The notes: generated by a model not told the origin, from the letters alone. DNA of 57,233 nt from Sulfurovum sp. (GCA_027062365.1 JAMOTK010000009.1:1-57233); one strand, 5' to 3'; shown: positions 24,310 through 34,761, numbered from the stretch's first letter. Made by a program: numbers and translations.

Positions 24310-25399
24310 ACTTATTATTATTGCTGTAGTATTATTTATGCTCACAGTACTTTTATCAAGAAAAGATACTGGTATTACTACTGCACTCTTAGATACGATT
24401 AACCCCATCAAACAAGGGTATCAAAGTTTTACCCAAGAGTTAAGCAACAAAAGCCATTCTTATATTTTTCAAAAAGAGTCTATCGAAAAATTAAGTTTGG
24501 AAAATCGTCACTTAAATAAACGTCTTTTAGAGCAAATGCACTATATTGAAGGTATCAAAAGTATTTATGATATATTGCCAGATTTAGATACTTTACCTAT
24601 CTCTTCTGTCTCTATCGTAGAAACTATCTCTTATGTCAAACTCAATACTTTTTCACAAGTAATCTTAACAAAGCCTAAAGGACTCGTAGAAGATAAACTC
24701 TATGGTATTATCCAAAAAAATGTTGTTGCAGGTACTGCCAAAGTAAGTAGTAACCAACTCTATGGCTATCTCACATCAGACAAAAAATGCCGTTTTTCTG
24801 TGTTTATTGGTGAGAGCAAAGCCCCTGGTATTGCCTTAGGTCATAGCCAAAATGAGATGATTATTAAGTTTATACCCAAATGGCACAATATCAAAGTAGG
24901 CGATAAAGTCATGACATCTGGGCTTGATGATATTTTCTTTATCGATATACCTGTGGGTATTGTCAGTAAAATAGAAGTTCAAAGTTCTTATACTGTTGCA
25001 CATATTAAAACCTATAGTGATATTTTTCATCCAAAAACATTTTTTCTCATTCATAATGCAAAACCGTCACTTACACAAGGACTTGATAATACTAAAGTAA
25101 ATTTAACTAAGAAAAAAGAAACATCTCTTGTCTCTATTGTAGATTTCCAAAATAAAGATAAAAAAATGTTTAGCCCTATGAATGAACAAAATAGTACAGA
25201 ACCATTGGTATCTAGTATCCCTCTTCGTGTAGATCAAACACAAGAAGAGAGCATTGAACCAGAGCCTACATCTGAAATAAATAGTCTTAAAAAAGAAAAA
25301 GAAAAGAAGAAGCAAGAGAAAAAGCCTATAGTAAAAGAAAAAATTAAAAAAATTAAGACTCCTAATAACTTTGATACAGATACTTTAGACCTTTTTTAA
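24299..25399 (+). CDS. mreC: Rod shape-determining protein MreC
   Basis: 366 aa. Single N-terminal membrane helix (LIIIAVVLFMLTVLLS), a short coiled coil (ESIEKLSLENRHLNKRLLEQ), then the periplasmic two-beta-barrel domain with GIVQKNVVAGTAKVSS-like and KVGDKVMTSGLDDIFFIDIPVGIV. A lysine/glutamate-rich tail of about 100 residues (LKKEKEKKKQEKKPIVKEKIKKIK) follows, longer than in many MreC proteins and probably disordered. It bridges MreB to penicillin-binding proteins. A weak hairpin with a T-run (CCTTTTTTAAAGGGGTTTTT, 25389-25408) spans the stop. Confidence 0.93.
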   Translation: MKTRLIIIAVVLFMLTVLLSRKDTGITTALLDTINPIKQGYQSFTQELSNKSHSYIFQKESIEKLSLENRHLNKRLLEQMHYIEGIKSIYDILPDLDTLPISSVSIVETISYVKLNTFSQVILTKPKGLVEDKLYGIIQKNVVAGTAKVSSNQLYGYLTSDKKCRFSVFIGESKAPGIALGHSQNEMIIKFIPKWHNIKVGDKVMTSGLDDIFFIDIPVGIVSKIEVQSSYTVAHIKTYSDIFHPKTFFLIHNAKPSLTQGLDNTKVNLTKKKETSLVSIVDFQNKDKKMFSPMNEQNSTEPLVSSIPLRVDQTQEESIEPEPTSEINSLKKEKEKKKQEKKPIVKEKIKKIKTPNNFDTDTLDLF

Positions 25400-25411
25400 A
25401 GGGGTTTTTGC

Positions 25412-25417
25412 TATAAT
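25412..25417 (+). promoter_or_regulatory. Sigma70 -10 box of carB
   Basis: TATAAT in TTTTTGCTATAATATC, 30 bp before the carB ATG, so carB can be transcribed independently of the envelope genes. The T-rich stretch upstream is typical of Campylobacterota promoters. Confidence 0.6.
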
Positions 25418-25446
25418 ATCATACTAAAAACTAAGGGTAATTCTCC

Positions 25447-28400
25447 ATGCCAAAACGCAATGACATCAACACTATTTTACTTATCGGTTCAGGCCCTATC
25501 GTTATCGGACAAGCTTGTGAATTTGACTACTCTGGTACACAAGCGGCCAAAACACTCAAAGAGTTAGGCTATAGAGTCGTTCTTATCAACTCTAATCCTG
25601 CTACTATTATGACCGACCCAGAGTTTGCTGATAGAACTTATGTAGAACCTATTACAGCTAAAATTATTGATAAAATCATCAAATTAGAAAATGTTGATGC
25701 TATTTTACCCACAATGGGAGGTCAAACAGCACTTAATGTCGCTATGGATATGTACGAAGCAGGGATGCTTGAAAATGTTGAATTTTTAGGGGCGCATCCC
25801 GATGCCATCAAAAAAGGTGAAGACAGACATCTTTTTAATGAAGCTATGGTAAAAATAGGTATGGACTTACCCAAAAGTGCCAATGCCTATACTGTTGAAG
25901 AAGCCATGAAAGTGGCTAAAGAGATAGGTTTTCCTGTTATTTCTCGTGCTTCATTTACCTTAGCAGGTGGTGGGTCTGGTGTCGCTTATAATATGGAAGA
26001 GTTCAAAGTTCTAGCCAAAGAAGGTATAGATGCCAGTCCTATTAATGAGATTGAAGTCATGGAATCTATGCTTGGTTGGAAAGAGTATGAGATGGAAGTG
26101 ATTCGAGATAAAGCCGATAATTGTATTATCGTCTGTTCTATCGAAAACTTTGACCCCATGGGTGTGCATACAGGAGACTCGATTACTATCGCTCCTGCCC
26201 TTACGCTTACCGATAAAGAGTTCCAAAATATGCGTGATGCTTCTTTCAAAATTTTACGAGAAGTTGGTGTAGATACGGGGGGTTCTAATGTACAGTTTTC
26301 TATTGACCCCGATACGGGACGTATGATAGTGATTGAAATGAACCCAAGAGTTTCACGTTCATCTGCCCTAGCTTCTAAGGCAACGGGGTATCCTATTGCC
26401 AAAGTAGCCACACTTTTAGCCGTTGGATTTACCCTTGATGAGATAGACAATGACATCACAGGTACACCTGCATCTTTTGAGCCAGTCATTGATTATATTG
26501 TGACTAAATTACCACGATTTACCTTTGAAAAGTTCCCTCTTGCAAACTCTACTTTGACTACGGCAATGAAATCAGTAGGTGAAGCCATGGCAATAGGACG
26601 AACTTTTAAAGAATCTTTCCAAAAAGCACTATGTTCACTAGAGACAGGACTCATTGGCTTTAATCCTATTGCTTGTGATGAAGAAGAACTCTTACGTGAA
26701 ATTCGTCGTCCTAATGAAAACCGTATGCTCTATGTCTTTGAAGGTCTAAGACGAGGGCTTAGTGCAGAAGAGATCTTTGAACTCTCCAAAATAGACCCAT
26801 GGTTTCTCTATCAGCTAGAAGAACTTATGCTTGTTGAAAAAGCAATGGATATTGCCCTACTCTCTGATGCCACACGTCTTAGAGAAGTCAAAGCCGATGG
26901 TTTTTCTGATGAAATGATTGCACAAGTTATCAACAAAAAAGAGAGCCTTAATCTCAATGAAAATGATATTTATTCAGCCAGAGAAAAACTTAATATTCGA
27001 TTAGAATATAATGAAGTAGATACCTGTTCGGCTGAGTTTAAAGCCCTTACACCCTATCTTTATTCTACGACAAATATTACACAATTACCTCAAACAGAAG
27101 AGATAGTAAAAGAGAAAAAAGTACTTGTTATTGGTGGAGGGCCTAACCGTATTGGTCAAGGGATTGAGTTTGATTACTGTTGTGTTCATGCTGCTTTTGC
27201 ACTTGAAGATATGGGTGTAAAGTCCATCATGTATAACTGTAACCCTGAGACGGTTTCGACTGATTATGATACTTCGGATATTCTTTATTTTGAGCCTATT
27301 GATTTTGAACATGTAAGAAATGTTATTGATATAGAGAAGCCTGATGGCGTTATCGTACATTTTGGAGGACAAACACCTCTTAAACTTGCCAAACGACTCA
27401 CAGCTATTGGTGCTAATATCTCTGGAACTACAGCAAAAGTCATTGACCTTGCTGAAGACAGAAAACTTTTCTCTGCTTTTATCGATAATTTGGGACTTAA
27501 ACAACCTGAAAATGGTACCGTTTTTGCCAAAGATGAAGCCCTTCTTGTTGCCAATCGCATTGGGTATCCTGTACTTGTACGTCCTTCATTTGTACTAGGT
27601 GGTCGTGGTATGAAAACAGTTTATCATGACAAAGAGCTCAAACAATATATGGATGAGGCAGTAAGCGTTTCCCATGATGCACCTGTGCTGATTGATAAAT
27701 TTTTAGACAATGCCATTGAGCTTGATGTGGATGCAATTTGTGATGGTACAGATGTCTATATTGGTTCGGTCATGCAACATATTGAAGAAGCAGGTATCCA
27801 CTCTGGAGATTCTGCTTGTTCCTTGCCTCCAATGTCTATCTCACAAGAACTTCAAGATGAAGTCAAAGAGCAAACAGCCCAAATTGCCCTTGGTTTGGGT
27901 GTAGTGGGGTTGATGAATATCCAATATGCTATCCATAAAGGAGAGATTTATCTGATTGAAGTCAATCCACGAGCATCAAGAACTGTGCCATTTGTGAGTA
28001 AAGCCACAGGTGTACCTCTAGCAAAAGTAGCCACAAGAGTAATGATACAAGGTGACCTCAAAGAAGCCTTAAAATTTTATGATACGTTTAATGTGGTAAA
28101 CTTTGATAAAAAGATTATGGAACCTAATCTTAAAGGTCATGTTGCTGTCAAAGAAGCTGTTTTCCCTTTCAACAAACTCCCTGGGTCTGACCTTATCTTA
28201 GGGCCAGAGATGAAATCAACAGGTGAAGTGATGGGTATTTCAGATAATTTTGGTATGTCTTTTGCCAAAAGTCAATTTGCTTCTAAAAACAATATACCTC
28301 TTTCAGGGAAACTTTTTATCTCTTTAACACAAACTGACAAACCTCACGCAGGTGAAATTGGAAAAATGTTTAGTGATTTAGGCTTTGAAATTGTTGCCAC

Positions 28401-28704
28401 ATCAGGCACACATAGAGCATTAAAAGAAGCAGGAGTAAAATCTACAAAAGTACTAAAAATTTCTGAAGGTCGTCCAAATATTGATGATATGATTAAAAAT
28501 GAAGAGATAGCCTTAGCCATCAATACCTCTGATGACAAAGCCTCTAAAACCGATGCAAAAAGTATTAGACAATCTGTACTCTCCAATCATGTAGCATATT
28601 TTACTACCATAGCAGCAGCCCGTGCTACAGCCATGGCAATTAAAGAACTCAAAGCCACAAATGGGGAACTTATCCCTAAAGCATTGCAAGATTATTTAGC
28701 CTAA
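25447..28704 (+). CDS. carB: Carbamoyl-phosphate synthase large subunit
   Basis: 1085 aa, full length. Two homologous ATP-grasp halves: [25 protein letters not shown] and [25 protein letters not shown] mark each half, FTLAGGGSG and FVLGGRGMK the ATP sites, [21 protein letters not shown] and [21 protein letters not shown] the conserved metal loops. The C-terminal MGS-like allosteric domain ([35 protein letters not shown]) ends the protein. Makes carbamoyl phosphate for arginine and pyrimidines with CarA (not in this window). It has its own promoter; the TsaC-like gene starts 2 bp after its stop. Confidence 0.98.
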   Translation: MPKRNDINTILLIGSGPIVIGQACEFDYSGTQAAKTLKELGYRVVLINSNPATIMTDPEFADRTYVEPITAKIIDKIIKLENVDAILPTMGGQTALNVAMDMYEAGMLENVEFLGAHPDAIKKGEDRHLFNEAMVKIGMDLPKSANAYTVEEAMKVAKEIGFPVISRASFTLAGGGSGVAYNMEEFKVLAKEGIDASPINEIEVMESMLGWKEYEMEVIRDKADNCIIVCSIENFDPMGVHTGDSITIAPALTLTDKEFQNMRDASFKILREVGVDTGGSNVQFSIDPDTGRMIVIEMNPRVSRSSALASKATGYPIAKVATLLAVGFTLDEIDNDITGTPASFEPVIDYIVTKLPRFTFEKFPLANSTLTTAMKSVGEAMAIGRTFKESFQKALCSLETGLIGFNPIACDEEELLREIRRPNENRMLYVFEGLRRGLSAEEIFELSKIDPWFLYQLEELMLVEKAMDIALLSDATRLREVKADGFSDEMIAQVINKKESLNLNENDIYSAREKLNIRLEYNEVDTCSAEFKALTPYLYSTTNITQLPQTEEIVKEKKVLVIGGGPNRIGQGIEFDYCCVHAAFALEDMGVKSIMYNCNPETVSTDYDTSDILYFEPIDFEHVRNVIDIEKPDGVIVHFGGQTPLKLAKRLTAIGANISGTTAKVIDLAEDRKLFSAFIDNLGLKQPENGTVFAKDEALLVANRIGYPVLVRPSFVLGGRGMKTVYHDKELKQYMDEAVSVSHDAPVLIDKFLDNAIELDVDAICDGTDVYIGSVMQHIEEAGIHSGDSACSLPPMSISQELQDEVKEQTAQIALGLGVVGLMNIQYAIHKGEIYLIEVNPRASRTVPFVSKATGVPLAKVATRVMIQGDLKEALKFYDTFNVVNFDKKIMEPNLKGHVAVKEAVFPFNKLPGSDLILGPEMKSTGEVMGISDNFGMSFAKSQFASKNNIPLSGKLFISLTQTDKPHAGEIGKMFSDLGFEIVATSGTHRALKEAGVKSTKVLKISEGRPNIDDMIKNEEIALAINTSDDKASKTDAKSIRQSVLSNHVAYFTTIAAARATAMAIKELKATNGELIPKALQDYLA

Positions 28705-28706
28705 AA

Positions 28707-29141
28707 ATGCTAAAAGATACCGTTTTTCTTACACAAACCGATACTTCTATCGGGTTTGTGTCTCAAAATCCTCAAAAACTTGATAAAATAAAAAAGCGTC
28801 CTTCTCATAAACACTATATTAAAGCTGTCAATTCTATGGCTACACTTCAAAATTTCACGCGTGTACCTACACTACACAAAAACAGAGTCAGACGCTCTAC
28901 TAAAACCACTTTTATCTTTCCAAATACACACTCTTATCGTATCATATATGATAGGCATCATCTTCTACTTTTAGACCGTATAAAGTGGGCATATACCACT
29001 TCTGCCAATCTTAGTACTCATAGCTATGATGAAACCTTTGCTAAAAATAGTGCCGATATTATTATTAGCCCTCTAAATCAAAAAACAGAAGCTTCGACTA
29101 TTTATAAACTAGGTAAAACAACGATACAAAGGATACGTTAA
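28707..29141 (+). CDS. Short Sua5/YciO/YrdC (TsaC-like) family protein
   Basis: 144 aa. Recognisable pieces of the YrdC fold: TDTSIGFVSQNPQKLDKIKKRP (start, K-x-R), KHYIKAVNS, YTTSANLSTHSYDETFAKNSADIIISPL (the TSAN-S motif) and ASTIYKLGKTTIQRIR at the end. YrdC/TsaC domains are usually about 190 aa, so this one lacks internal segments. TsaC makes threonylcarbamoyl-AMP for tRNA t6A; whether this short version is active or a paralog cannot be told here. The stop TAA overlaps the HIT gene start by one base. Confidence 0.75.
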   Translation: MLKDTVFLTQTDTSIGFVSQNPQKLDKIKKRPSHKHYIKAVNSMATLQNFTRVPTLHKNRVRRSTKTTFIFPNTHSYRIIYDRHHLLLLDRIKWAYTTSANLSTHSYDETFAKNSADIIISPLNQKTEASTIYKLGKTTIQRIR

Positions 29142-29527
29142 TGTCAATACTCTATGAAAATGAAGTAATTTATATTCAAAAAGAAGAGAGTCAAATTCCT
29201 TGGCTTATGATTTTTACCAAAAAAGAGTATAAAGAGATGAGCGAAGTACCTCAAAATATTAAATTAGAAATATATACATTACTTGATGTAATAGAAAAAG
29301 AGATGTTACTCTATTATACCCCTGATAAAATCAATATTGCTTCTTTTGGTAATTATATGCCTCATGTACATTGGCATATTATGGCGCGTTTTAGCAATGA
29401 TAATTATTTTCCTGAACCGATGTGGGGAGTACAACAAAGAGAAACCCTGCTCTCCTTGCCCTCTTTTGAAGATTTTGCTACAAGACTTAGCCTTACACTA
29501 TCTTCAAAATCTCTTTTAAATCTTTGA
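29141..29527 (+). CDS. HIT family nucleotide hydrolase
   Basis: 128 aa. Catalytic histidine triad HVHWHIMARF (H-x-H-x-H-x-x), preceded by IASFGNYMPHVHWH. HIT proteins hydrolyse AMP-linked or dinucleotide phosphates. Last gene of the carB-tsaC-like group. The 3' end overlaps serB, on the other strand, by 35 bp. Confidence 0.88.
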   Translation: MSILYENEVIYIQKEESQIPWLMIFTKKEYKEMSEVPQNIKLEIYTLLDVIEKEMLLYYTPDKINIASFGNYMPHVHWHIMARFSNDNYFPEPMWGVQQRETLLSLPSFEDFATRLSLTLSSKSLLNL

Positions 29528-30116
29528 CATCGATGCAATGTGTTGCGGCTTCTTTTAAGATAGGTTTAGCACAAAAAGCCACACGGGTATCTGCATGAGC
29601 AAACATACTAAGGTCATTTGCACCATCTCCTACTACTAGAGTATTGGCACGGTCAATCCCTAGGAGTGATTGCAATCGTGTTATCATATCGCCCTTGGCA
29701 TTTGAATACATCATTTCTCCTCCGACAGCCCCTGTAAGTATCCCTTCTTCTGCATGTAAAAAATTGGAAAAATCTGCATCAATGCCTAATGTTGCACAAG
29801 CAGGTTGTGTAGCATCTCTAAAACCTCCAGAAAAACAAACCACCGTATACCCACGTGCTTTGAGTCCTGCTACCACTTCTGATGCACCATTCATCATAGG
29901 AAGATTTTGACATATCTCTTCTACTTTGCTATGGGGTAATCCTTTGAGTAAAGAGACACGTTCTACTAAAGAGGCATAAAAATCTAGCTCTCCTGCCATG
30001 GCACGTTTGGTAATAGCCACCACTTTATCTTTAAAACCCAACTCTTGGGCAAAAAAGTCAATCGTCTCACCATCCATCAATGTGGAATCAAAATCAAATA
30101 CGGCTAATTTCTTCAT
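29493..30116 (-). CDS. serB: Phosphoserine phosphatase SerB
   Basis: 207 aa. HAD motif I VFDFDSTLMDGETIDFFA (D-x-D-S-T), motif II CFSGGFRDAT, motif IV VVGDGANDLSMFAHAD, and the conserved cap with EICQNLPMMNGA. Dephosphorylates phosphoserine in serine synthesis. It lacks the ACT domain of the longer forms. Divergent from the MTHFR-like gene with a 64-bp shared promoter region (minus-sense TATAAT at 30146-30151). Confidence 0.93.
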   Translation of the reverse strand: MKKLAVFDFDSTLMDGETIDFFAQELGFKDKVVAITKRAMAGELDFYASLVERVSLLKGLPHSKVEEICQNLPMMNGASEVVAGLKARGYTVVCFSGGFRDATQPACATLGIDADFSNFLHAEEGILTGAVGGEMMYSNAKGDMITRLQSLLGIDRANTLVVGDGANDLSMFAHADTRVAFCAKPILKEAATHCIDVKDLKEILKIV

Positions 30117-30145
30117 TATATACCTCTATGTATTATTTAGATAGA

Positions 30146-30151
30146 ATTATA
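30146..30151 (-). promoter_or_regulatory. Sigma70 -10 box of serB
   Basis: Minus-sense GCTATAATTCTATCTAAA, the same context as the thrC promoter at 17419-17424. Confidence 0.5.
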
Positions 30152-30180
30152 GCCATAAATCTAAAAAAGAAGTAATTAAT

Positions 30181-31098
30181 ATGTTTGAAAAATTTTGTGA
30201 TGTCCTTTGCCTTGAAAAAAACTTTATTACCGTGGAGATAAATCCCCCTCATGGTGCGTCTATCAACAGTGTGATAGAAGATATAAAAAAATATAATTTA
30301 CATGAAAAAGTCACAGGCTTTTCATGTACAGATAACCCCCTAGCCAAACTCAAAATGTCTGGCGTACTCTCGGCTATTAAAGTCCAACAAGCCTTTGGAA
30401 AACCTGTTATCGCTACGATGAGTATGCGTGATAAAAACAAGCTCTCTTTACAGTCTACTTTATTGGGGGCAAATGATTTTGATTTGCGTTGTATCTTGGC
30501 ACTCACGGGGGATCCTGCTAAATTTTCGGATCAACCTGATGTCAAAGGTGTCTTAGAGCGTGATTCTACTTTATTACTAAGTATCATCCATCACCTCAAC
30601 AAAGGTGTAGACTATAGTAACAAAGCACTCAAACCTACTCCTAAACCCATCTACCCTTTTGCTGTAAGCAATGCCACGGCAAAGGATATGAACAGCCTTA
30701 AAAAACGCATGGTAAAAAAGCTAAACTATGGGGCAAGAGCGATTATTACCCAACCTGTCTATAACCTAGAGAATGCCAAAGAACTGTTGGCACTCTTTGA
30801 TGAAGCCAAAGAGATAAGTATTAGAGAAACTGCCAAAGAAGCCCATTTAGTGCTAGGACAATTTCCTATTGTTAGGGCAAGGACTGCTAACTTTATCGAT
30901 GACAAAGTCCCAGGGATTTCTGTACCTAAAGTGATTATAGATGAAATGAATCTAGCTTCTATGGATGGAGAAGAGAAAGAACAAGAAATTGGGTTTGCTC
31001 TGTCTAAACGTATCTTTAATGAGATGATGGAAGTCCATGGTAAAGTGCATTTAATGACACACAACCGTTTTGATTTGTGTAGTGCCTTAATAGGATAA
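30181..31098 (+). CDS. metF: Methylenetetrahydrofolate reductase family protein
   Basis: 305 aa. FITVEINPPHGAS (active-site glutamate strand), FSCTDNPLAKLKMSGV, ILALTGDP (ALTGDP, FAD/folate loop), NYGARAIITQPVYNLENAKELL and the VPGISVPKVIIDEM segment are features of the MTHFR fold. Some bacteria carry this longer, more divergent form beside a standard MetF; whether this is the main 5,10-methylene-THF reductase or a paralog of different specificity is not decidable here, so the symbol is provisional. Confidence 0.8.
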   Translation: MFEKFCDVLCLEKNFITVEINPPHGASINSVIEDIKKYNLHEKVTGFSCTDNPLAKLKMSGVLSAIKVQQAFGKPVIATMSMRDKNKLSLQSTLLGANDFDLRCILALTGDPAKFSDQPDVKGVLERDSTLLLSIIHHLNKGVDYSNKALKPTPKPIYPFAVSNATAKDMNSLKKRMVKKLNYGARAIITQPVYNLENAKELLALFDEAKEISIRETAKEAHLVLGQFPIVRARTANFIDDKVPGISVPKVIIDEMNLASMDGEEKEQEIGFALSKRIFNEMMEVHGKVHLMTHNRFDLCSALIG

Positions 31099-31120
31099 TA
31101 ACACTTTTAGCTAAAATATG

Positions 31121-31126
31121 TATAAT
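31121..31126 (+). promoter_or_regulatory. Sigma70 -10 box of the gph group
   Basis: TATAAT in ATATGTATAATCAAT, about 40 bp before the TTG start at 31166; AAAGG lies 8 nt before the start. Confidence 0.45.
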
Positions 31127-31165
31127 CAATAAAAATTATAACGATAACATATAAAGGCTACACAT

Positions 31166-31840
31166 TTGAAATTTGACACTAAAAAACTTCTCATCTTTGA
31201 TTTGGATGGCACATTGATTCATTCTGCTTTAGATTTGGCACTGGCAATCAATCATACACTCACGACCTTAAATCGTGATACCTTTAGCCTAGAAATCATA
31301 CATGGATGGGTAGGCAATGGAGCATTAACCTTAGTCAAACGTGCTTTATCTGGGCAACGTACTATTGATGAAGCTTTAGATAAAGCCCTTGTTGCCAATG
31401 CTTTAGATATATTTTTGACCTTTTATGCCCATCATCTTTGTGAAGAAACTGTGGCGTATCCACAGGTAACACAGACACTAAAAGAACTCACAGAAAAAGG
31501 CTATCATTTGGCGATAGTAACCAATAAGCCTTTTGAATTTGTCTCTCCTATCTTAGTAAAATTAGGACTTGATGGTATCTTTGAGCTTATCTTAGGTGGG
31601 GATTCATTAACAGAAAAAAAACCTCACCCTGCCCCACTGCTACACGTGTGTAAGACGTTAGGTATTGCGATAGAACACAGTATTATGATTGGCGATTCTA
31701 AAAATGATATTTTATCTGCCAATGCCTGTGCGATGCAAAGTATCGCTGTAAGCTATGGCTATAATTATGGTGAAGATATTACCTTACATTCGCCTACCGT
31801 AGTCATAGATAATTTTGGAGAAATTTTAAACTATGTGTAA
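31166..31840 (+). CDS. gph: HAD-superfamily hydrolase, phosphoglycolate phosphatase-like
   Basis: 224 aa with a TTG start (MKFDTKKLLIFDLDGTL); no in-frame ATG lies close upstream, and AAAGG is well placed. Motif I FDLDGTLIHSALDL, motif II IVTNKPFEFV, motif III KKPHPAPLLHVC and motif IV MIGDSKNDILSANA are all intact with a helical cap. It most resembles Gph, which removes phosphoglycolate, but the HAD family is broad. It overlaps the FAD oxidoreductase gene by 8 bp. Confidence 0.85.
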   Translation: MKFDTKKLLIFDLDGTLIHSALDLALAINHTLTTLNRDTFSLEIIHGWVGNGALTLVKRALSGQRTIDEALDKALVANALDIFLTFYAHHLCEETVAYPQVTQTLKELTEKGYHLAIVTNKPFEFVSPILVKLGLDGIFELILGGDSLTEKKPHPAPLLHVCKTLGIAIEHSIMIGDSKNDILSANACAMQSIAVSYGYNYGEDITLHSPTVVIDNFGEILNYV

Positions 31841-33293
31841 TAAAAAAGCCAAAAAAGCTAAAGTCGCCAAAATTGCTATAGTAGGTGGAGGTGTAGCAGG
31901 GGCTAGTACAGCACTGTACTTTGGTCAATTAGGTGTAAATATTAGCCTTTTTGAGCAAGAGTCAAGCCTTGTGAGTGGTCCTCCTTTTTGTCATCTTCAC
32001 GCAGGAGGTAATCTTTACCGTGAAATTTCAGATACACAATGTATTACCCTACTGAAACAATCCATAGATTTTTTACGTTTTTATCCTTATATTGTGGATT
32101 ATCGTCCTACGGTAATTGTCTTACCTAAAGAAGACAAATATAGACCCCAAGACCTACTACCTCGTCTAAAACTACTCAAAAAAGAGTATGAGTTACTCAT
32201 AAAAAAAGATTCTAAAAACCAAGTTTTAGGTAAAAGTCAAAATTATTATAAAATTTATGATAAAGCACAAATAGAATATCTCAAAGCACAAAGCCCTAAA
32301 AAGTTGCCCCAAAGCTGTGATGAGTGGATGATACCTGTAGCACAAAACATAGACTTAGATAAAGTTCAATTTCCTCTTATCATGGTACAAGAGTATGGAC
32401 TCAATCTTTTTAGACTAGCTTCAGGTATAGCCCTAAGCCTAGAAAAACTTGCATCTGTTACCCTACACACACAAACCCTCGTACATGATATAACCCAAGA
32501 GCAGCATACGAAACGATGGAATGTAAGTTATACCAAAGACAAACAAAAGCATACAGAGTCCTTTGACTATCTCATTAACGCAGGAGGATTTAGATCGGGA
32601 AAAATAGATGATATGCTAGGTACACCATGTAAGACAATGGTCGAATTTAAAGCAGCCTATATCAGCCGATGTACACACTACAATGAGCTACGTATTCCTG
32701 AAATCATTTTTCATGGGGAGCGTGGTACACCTAAGGGGATGGGGCAGTTTACACCCTACCCTCATGGATATTTTCAGCTTCATGGTATGACCAAAGATAT
32801 TACCCTCTACGAAGATGGACTTGTTGCCAATACAGCGTTAAGTTGTCAGCCTCAACTAGGTCAAGACTTTATGGAAAAGATAGAAAATTCATGGTCAAAA
32901 GAAGAAACCAAAGAGCGTACAAACGCAGCCATTAAACATTTATCTCAATTTATCCCTAGTTTTACGACAGCCAGAGTAGGTTCAAAACCTCTTTTTGGTG
33001 CACAACAAATCCCAGGAGATGACCCAACGCTTCGTGTAGCAGAAGTCTCTTTTCCTAAAGAACGCTATGCCAGATGTGAGATAGTCAAAGTCTCTTCTGT
33101 ACTTGATATGATAGACAGCATCGCCAAAGAATTTATCACATTACACTATATATCGTCTAGCTCTTTGGGTCAAAGAATTTTTAGCCCTCATATACAGATA
33201 GATAGTCATACATTGAGCGAAAATGCAAAATCTATAGCTATAGCACGTGATTACCCTAGTGAGTTAGCGTGTAGAACAACACCATCACATTGA
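31833..33293 (+). CDS. FAD-dependent oxidoreductase (DAO/malate:quinone-oxidoreductase-like)
   Basis: 486 aa. Lysine-rich start then the Rossmann loop IAIVGGGVAGASTALYFGQLGVNISLFEQ (GxGxxG), later FDYLINAGGFRSGKIDDM (FAD-binding). GPPFCHLHAGGNLYREIS and the FARGERGTPKGMG-like HGERGTPKGMGQFTPYPHGYF are distinctive. It fits the DAO superfamily; sequence features and length are compatible with an MQO-type dehydrogenase, but the substrate is not evident. No signal peptide. Overlaps gph and precedes an exported protein by 14 bp. Confidence 0.75.
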   Translation: MCNKKAKKAKVAKIAIVGGGVAGASTALYFGQLGVNISLFEQESSLVSGPPFCHLHAGGNLYREISDTQCITLLKQSIDFLRFYPYIVDYRPTVIVLPKEDKYRPQDLLPRLKLLKKEYELLIKKDSKNQVLGKSQNYYKIYDKAQIEYLKAQSPKKLPQSCDEWMIPVAQNIDLDKVQFPLIMVQEYGLNLFRLASGIALSLEKLASVTLHTQTLVHDITQEQHTKRWNVSYTKDKQKHTESFDYLINAGGFRSGKIDDMLGTPCKTMVEFKAAYISRCTHYNELRIPEIIFHGERGTPKGMGQFTPYPHGYFQLHGMTKDITLYEDGLVANTALSCQPQLGQDFMEKIENSWSKEETKERTNAAIKHLSQFIPSFTTARVGSKPLFGAQQIPGDDPTLRVAEVSFPKERYARCEIVKVSSVLDMIDSIAKEFITLHYISSSSLGQRIFSPHIQIDSHTLSENAKSIAIARDYPSELACRTTPSH

Positions 33294-33307
33294 TAAGGTT
33301 TATACCC

Positions 33308-33925
33308 ATGAAATTTATTTTACTTCTTTTATCTATCACAACAACATTTCTCTTCTGTGCTACAGTTACACCTATACGCATTGCAAATCAAGATTTTAAA
33401 CTAAGTATTGAAGAATATAACATCTATAATTCCAAAGGAAAAGTCATGCGTTTGTATCAAGAAGACAAGACTGATTTGGACTTTGAAATTACCCATATAT
33501 TGGAAGATACAACAGGAGGATGTGCAGATAAAAGTATCAAACAAGGAAGCTATGAAATCAATGGTACTTCTCTCATGCTCTATAGCTTTTGGGATAGAAA
33601 AGGTAGAAAATATGATGCCCCTTATGGTGCGCGTATTATCCACTATGAACTACAGCCTAACGCTACTTTTTTGCGTGTATCGAGTCGTCTTTATATAGAA
33701 ACCCAAAGAAAAAACTATGACAGTGATAGTGCTGTAAAATATCTCTTTGAAGCCCCTAAAACCCAAGAAGAGAAAGAAGCGTATCGTTTATATATCCAAG
33801 AAGTAGAAGAAAATTACAAAGGTACTTTTGTATTTGATGAAGAGGCAACATTACTTATCAACGAAGTAAAAGAAGCCCTACTAAGAAAAAAGAAAAGCAG
33901 AAAAAAGAAAAATAGATGGCACTAA
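33308..33925 (+). CDS. Hypothetical exported protein
   Basis: 205 aa from the ATG at 33308 with AAGG 9 nt upstream; the frame extends to 33290 without a better start. Signal peptide MKFILLLLSITTTFLFCATV (cleavage after FCA likely). The mature part has CADKSIKQGSYEINGTSLMLYSFWDRKGRKYDAPYGARI, a beta-rich region that I do not recognise, and a very basic tail (RKKKSRKKKNRWH). Likely periplasmic. Overlaps thiL by 4 bp at its convergent end. Confidence 0.7.
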   Translation: MKFILLLLSITTTFLFCATVTPIRIANQDFKLSIEEYNIYNSKGKVMRLYQEDKTDLDFEITHILEDTTGGCADKSIKQGSYEINGTSLMLYSFWDRKGRKYDAPYGARIIHYELQPNATFLRVSSRLYIETQRKNYDSDSAVKYLFEAPKTQEEKEAYRLYIQEVEENYKGTFVFDEEATLLINEVKEALLRKKKSRKKKNRWH

Positions 33926-34761
33926 TCTTCCTCTTTAAAATGATGGCTCTTACACGTAAAGCGTTTTTTATTGAGAGCCACTTTTGCAAAGAGTGTAAGA
34001 GGTGTCTTCGTCTCATAGGCGATAGCTTCAATAGAAGAAAGATGACAAGCATCAAAAGAGATAAGCATTTCATACTCTTCTGCACTTAATCCTATAGCAT
34101 CTTCAATGGTAATGATACTTTCAAAGCCTAAATTATTAATCTCTAGTAGTTTGTTGCTATCACAAAAGAGTCCATCAGAAATGTCCATACCTGTACGCAA
34201 ATAAGGTCGTGCTTTTGCGATAAAGTCAGCCCTTAGTGTGGGTTCTAAAAAGCGTGAGTTTTGGGCTATTTGTTCTCCTCTAAAAAGTGCTTCTAAATCA
34301 CGTTTACTTTCTCCTAACATACCTGTAAAAGCTAAAATATCTCCTTCTTTTAAACCCTTACGCAAAAGAGGATGTTGGCTTTTAGAGATAATAGTAATAG
34401 AAAGATGTAATTTATCAGCACCAATGGTATCTCCACCGATAATTTCACATCCATACTCTTGGGCTGTTTTTTCCATACTTTTACTTAGGCTATCTATCTC
34501 TTCTAAAGAAAGAGAAGGAGGGATAGAAACTGTTACGAGTGCATAGTGAGGTTGGGCATTCATCGCAATGGCATCGGAGAGATTGACAAGCATGGCTTTG
34601 CGTCCTATCTGTGCGACACTCATCCATGAGCGTTTAAAATGGACATCTTCAAAAAAGGCATCCATACTGTAAAGCGTATCGCCTACTACTGCTGCATCAT
34701 CACCGATATATTTGGAGCTTAGGCTCTCTATGAGGTATTGTTCTTTATCTATATTTTTCAT
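33922..34761 (-). CDS. thiL: Thiamine-monophosphate kinase ThiL
   Basis: 279 aa. YIGDDAAVVGDTLYSMDAFFEDVHFKRSW (metal/ATP start), AMLVNLSDAIAMNAQPHYALVTVSIPPSLS, IIGGDTIGADKLHLSITIIS and TGMDISDGLFCDSNKLLE are ThiL signatures. Phosphorylates thiamine monophosphate to the diphosphate cofactor. Somewhat shorter than the ~320-aa E. coli enzyme. It stands alone on the minus strand. Confidence 0.9.
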   Translation of the reverse strand: MKNIDKEQYLIESLSSKYIGDDAAVVGDTLYSMDAFFEDVHFKRSWMSVAQIGRKAMLVNLSDAIAMNAQPHYALVTVSIPPSLSLEEIDSLSKSMEKTAQEYGCEIIGGDTIGADKLHLSITIISKSQHPLLRKGLKEGDILAFTGMLGESKRDLEALFRGEQIAQNSRFLEPTLRADFIAKARPYLRTGMDISDGLFCDSNKLLEINNLGFESIITIEDAIGLSAEEYEMLISFDACHLSSIEAIAYETKTPLTLFAKVALNKKRFTCKSHHFKEED

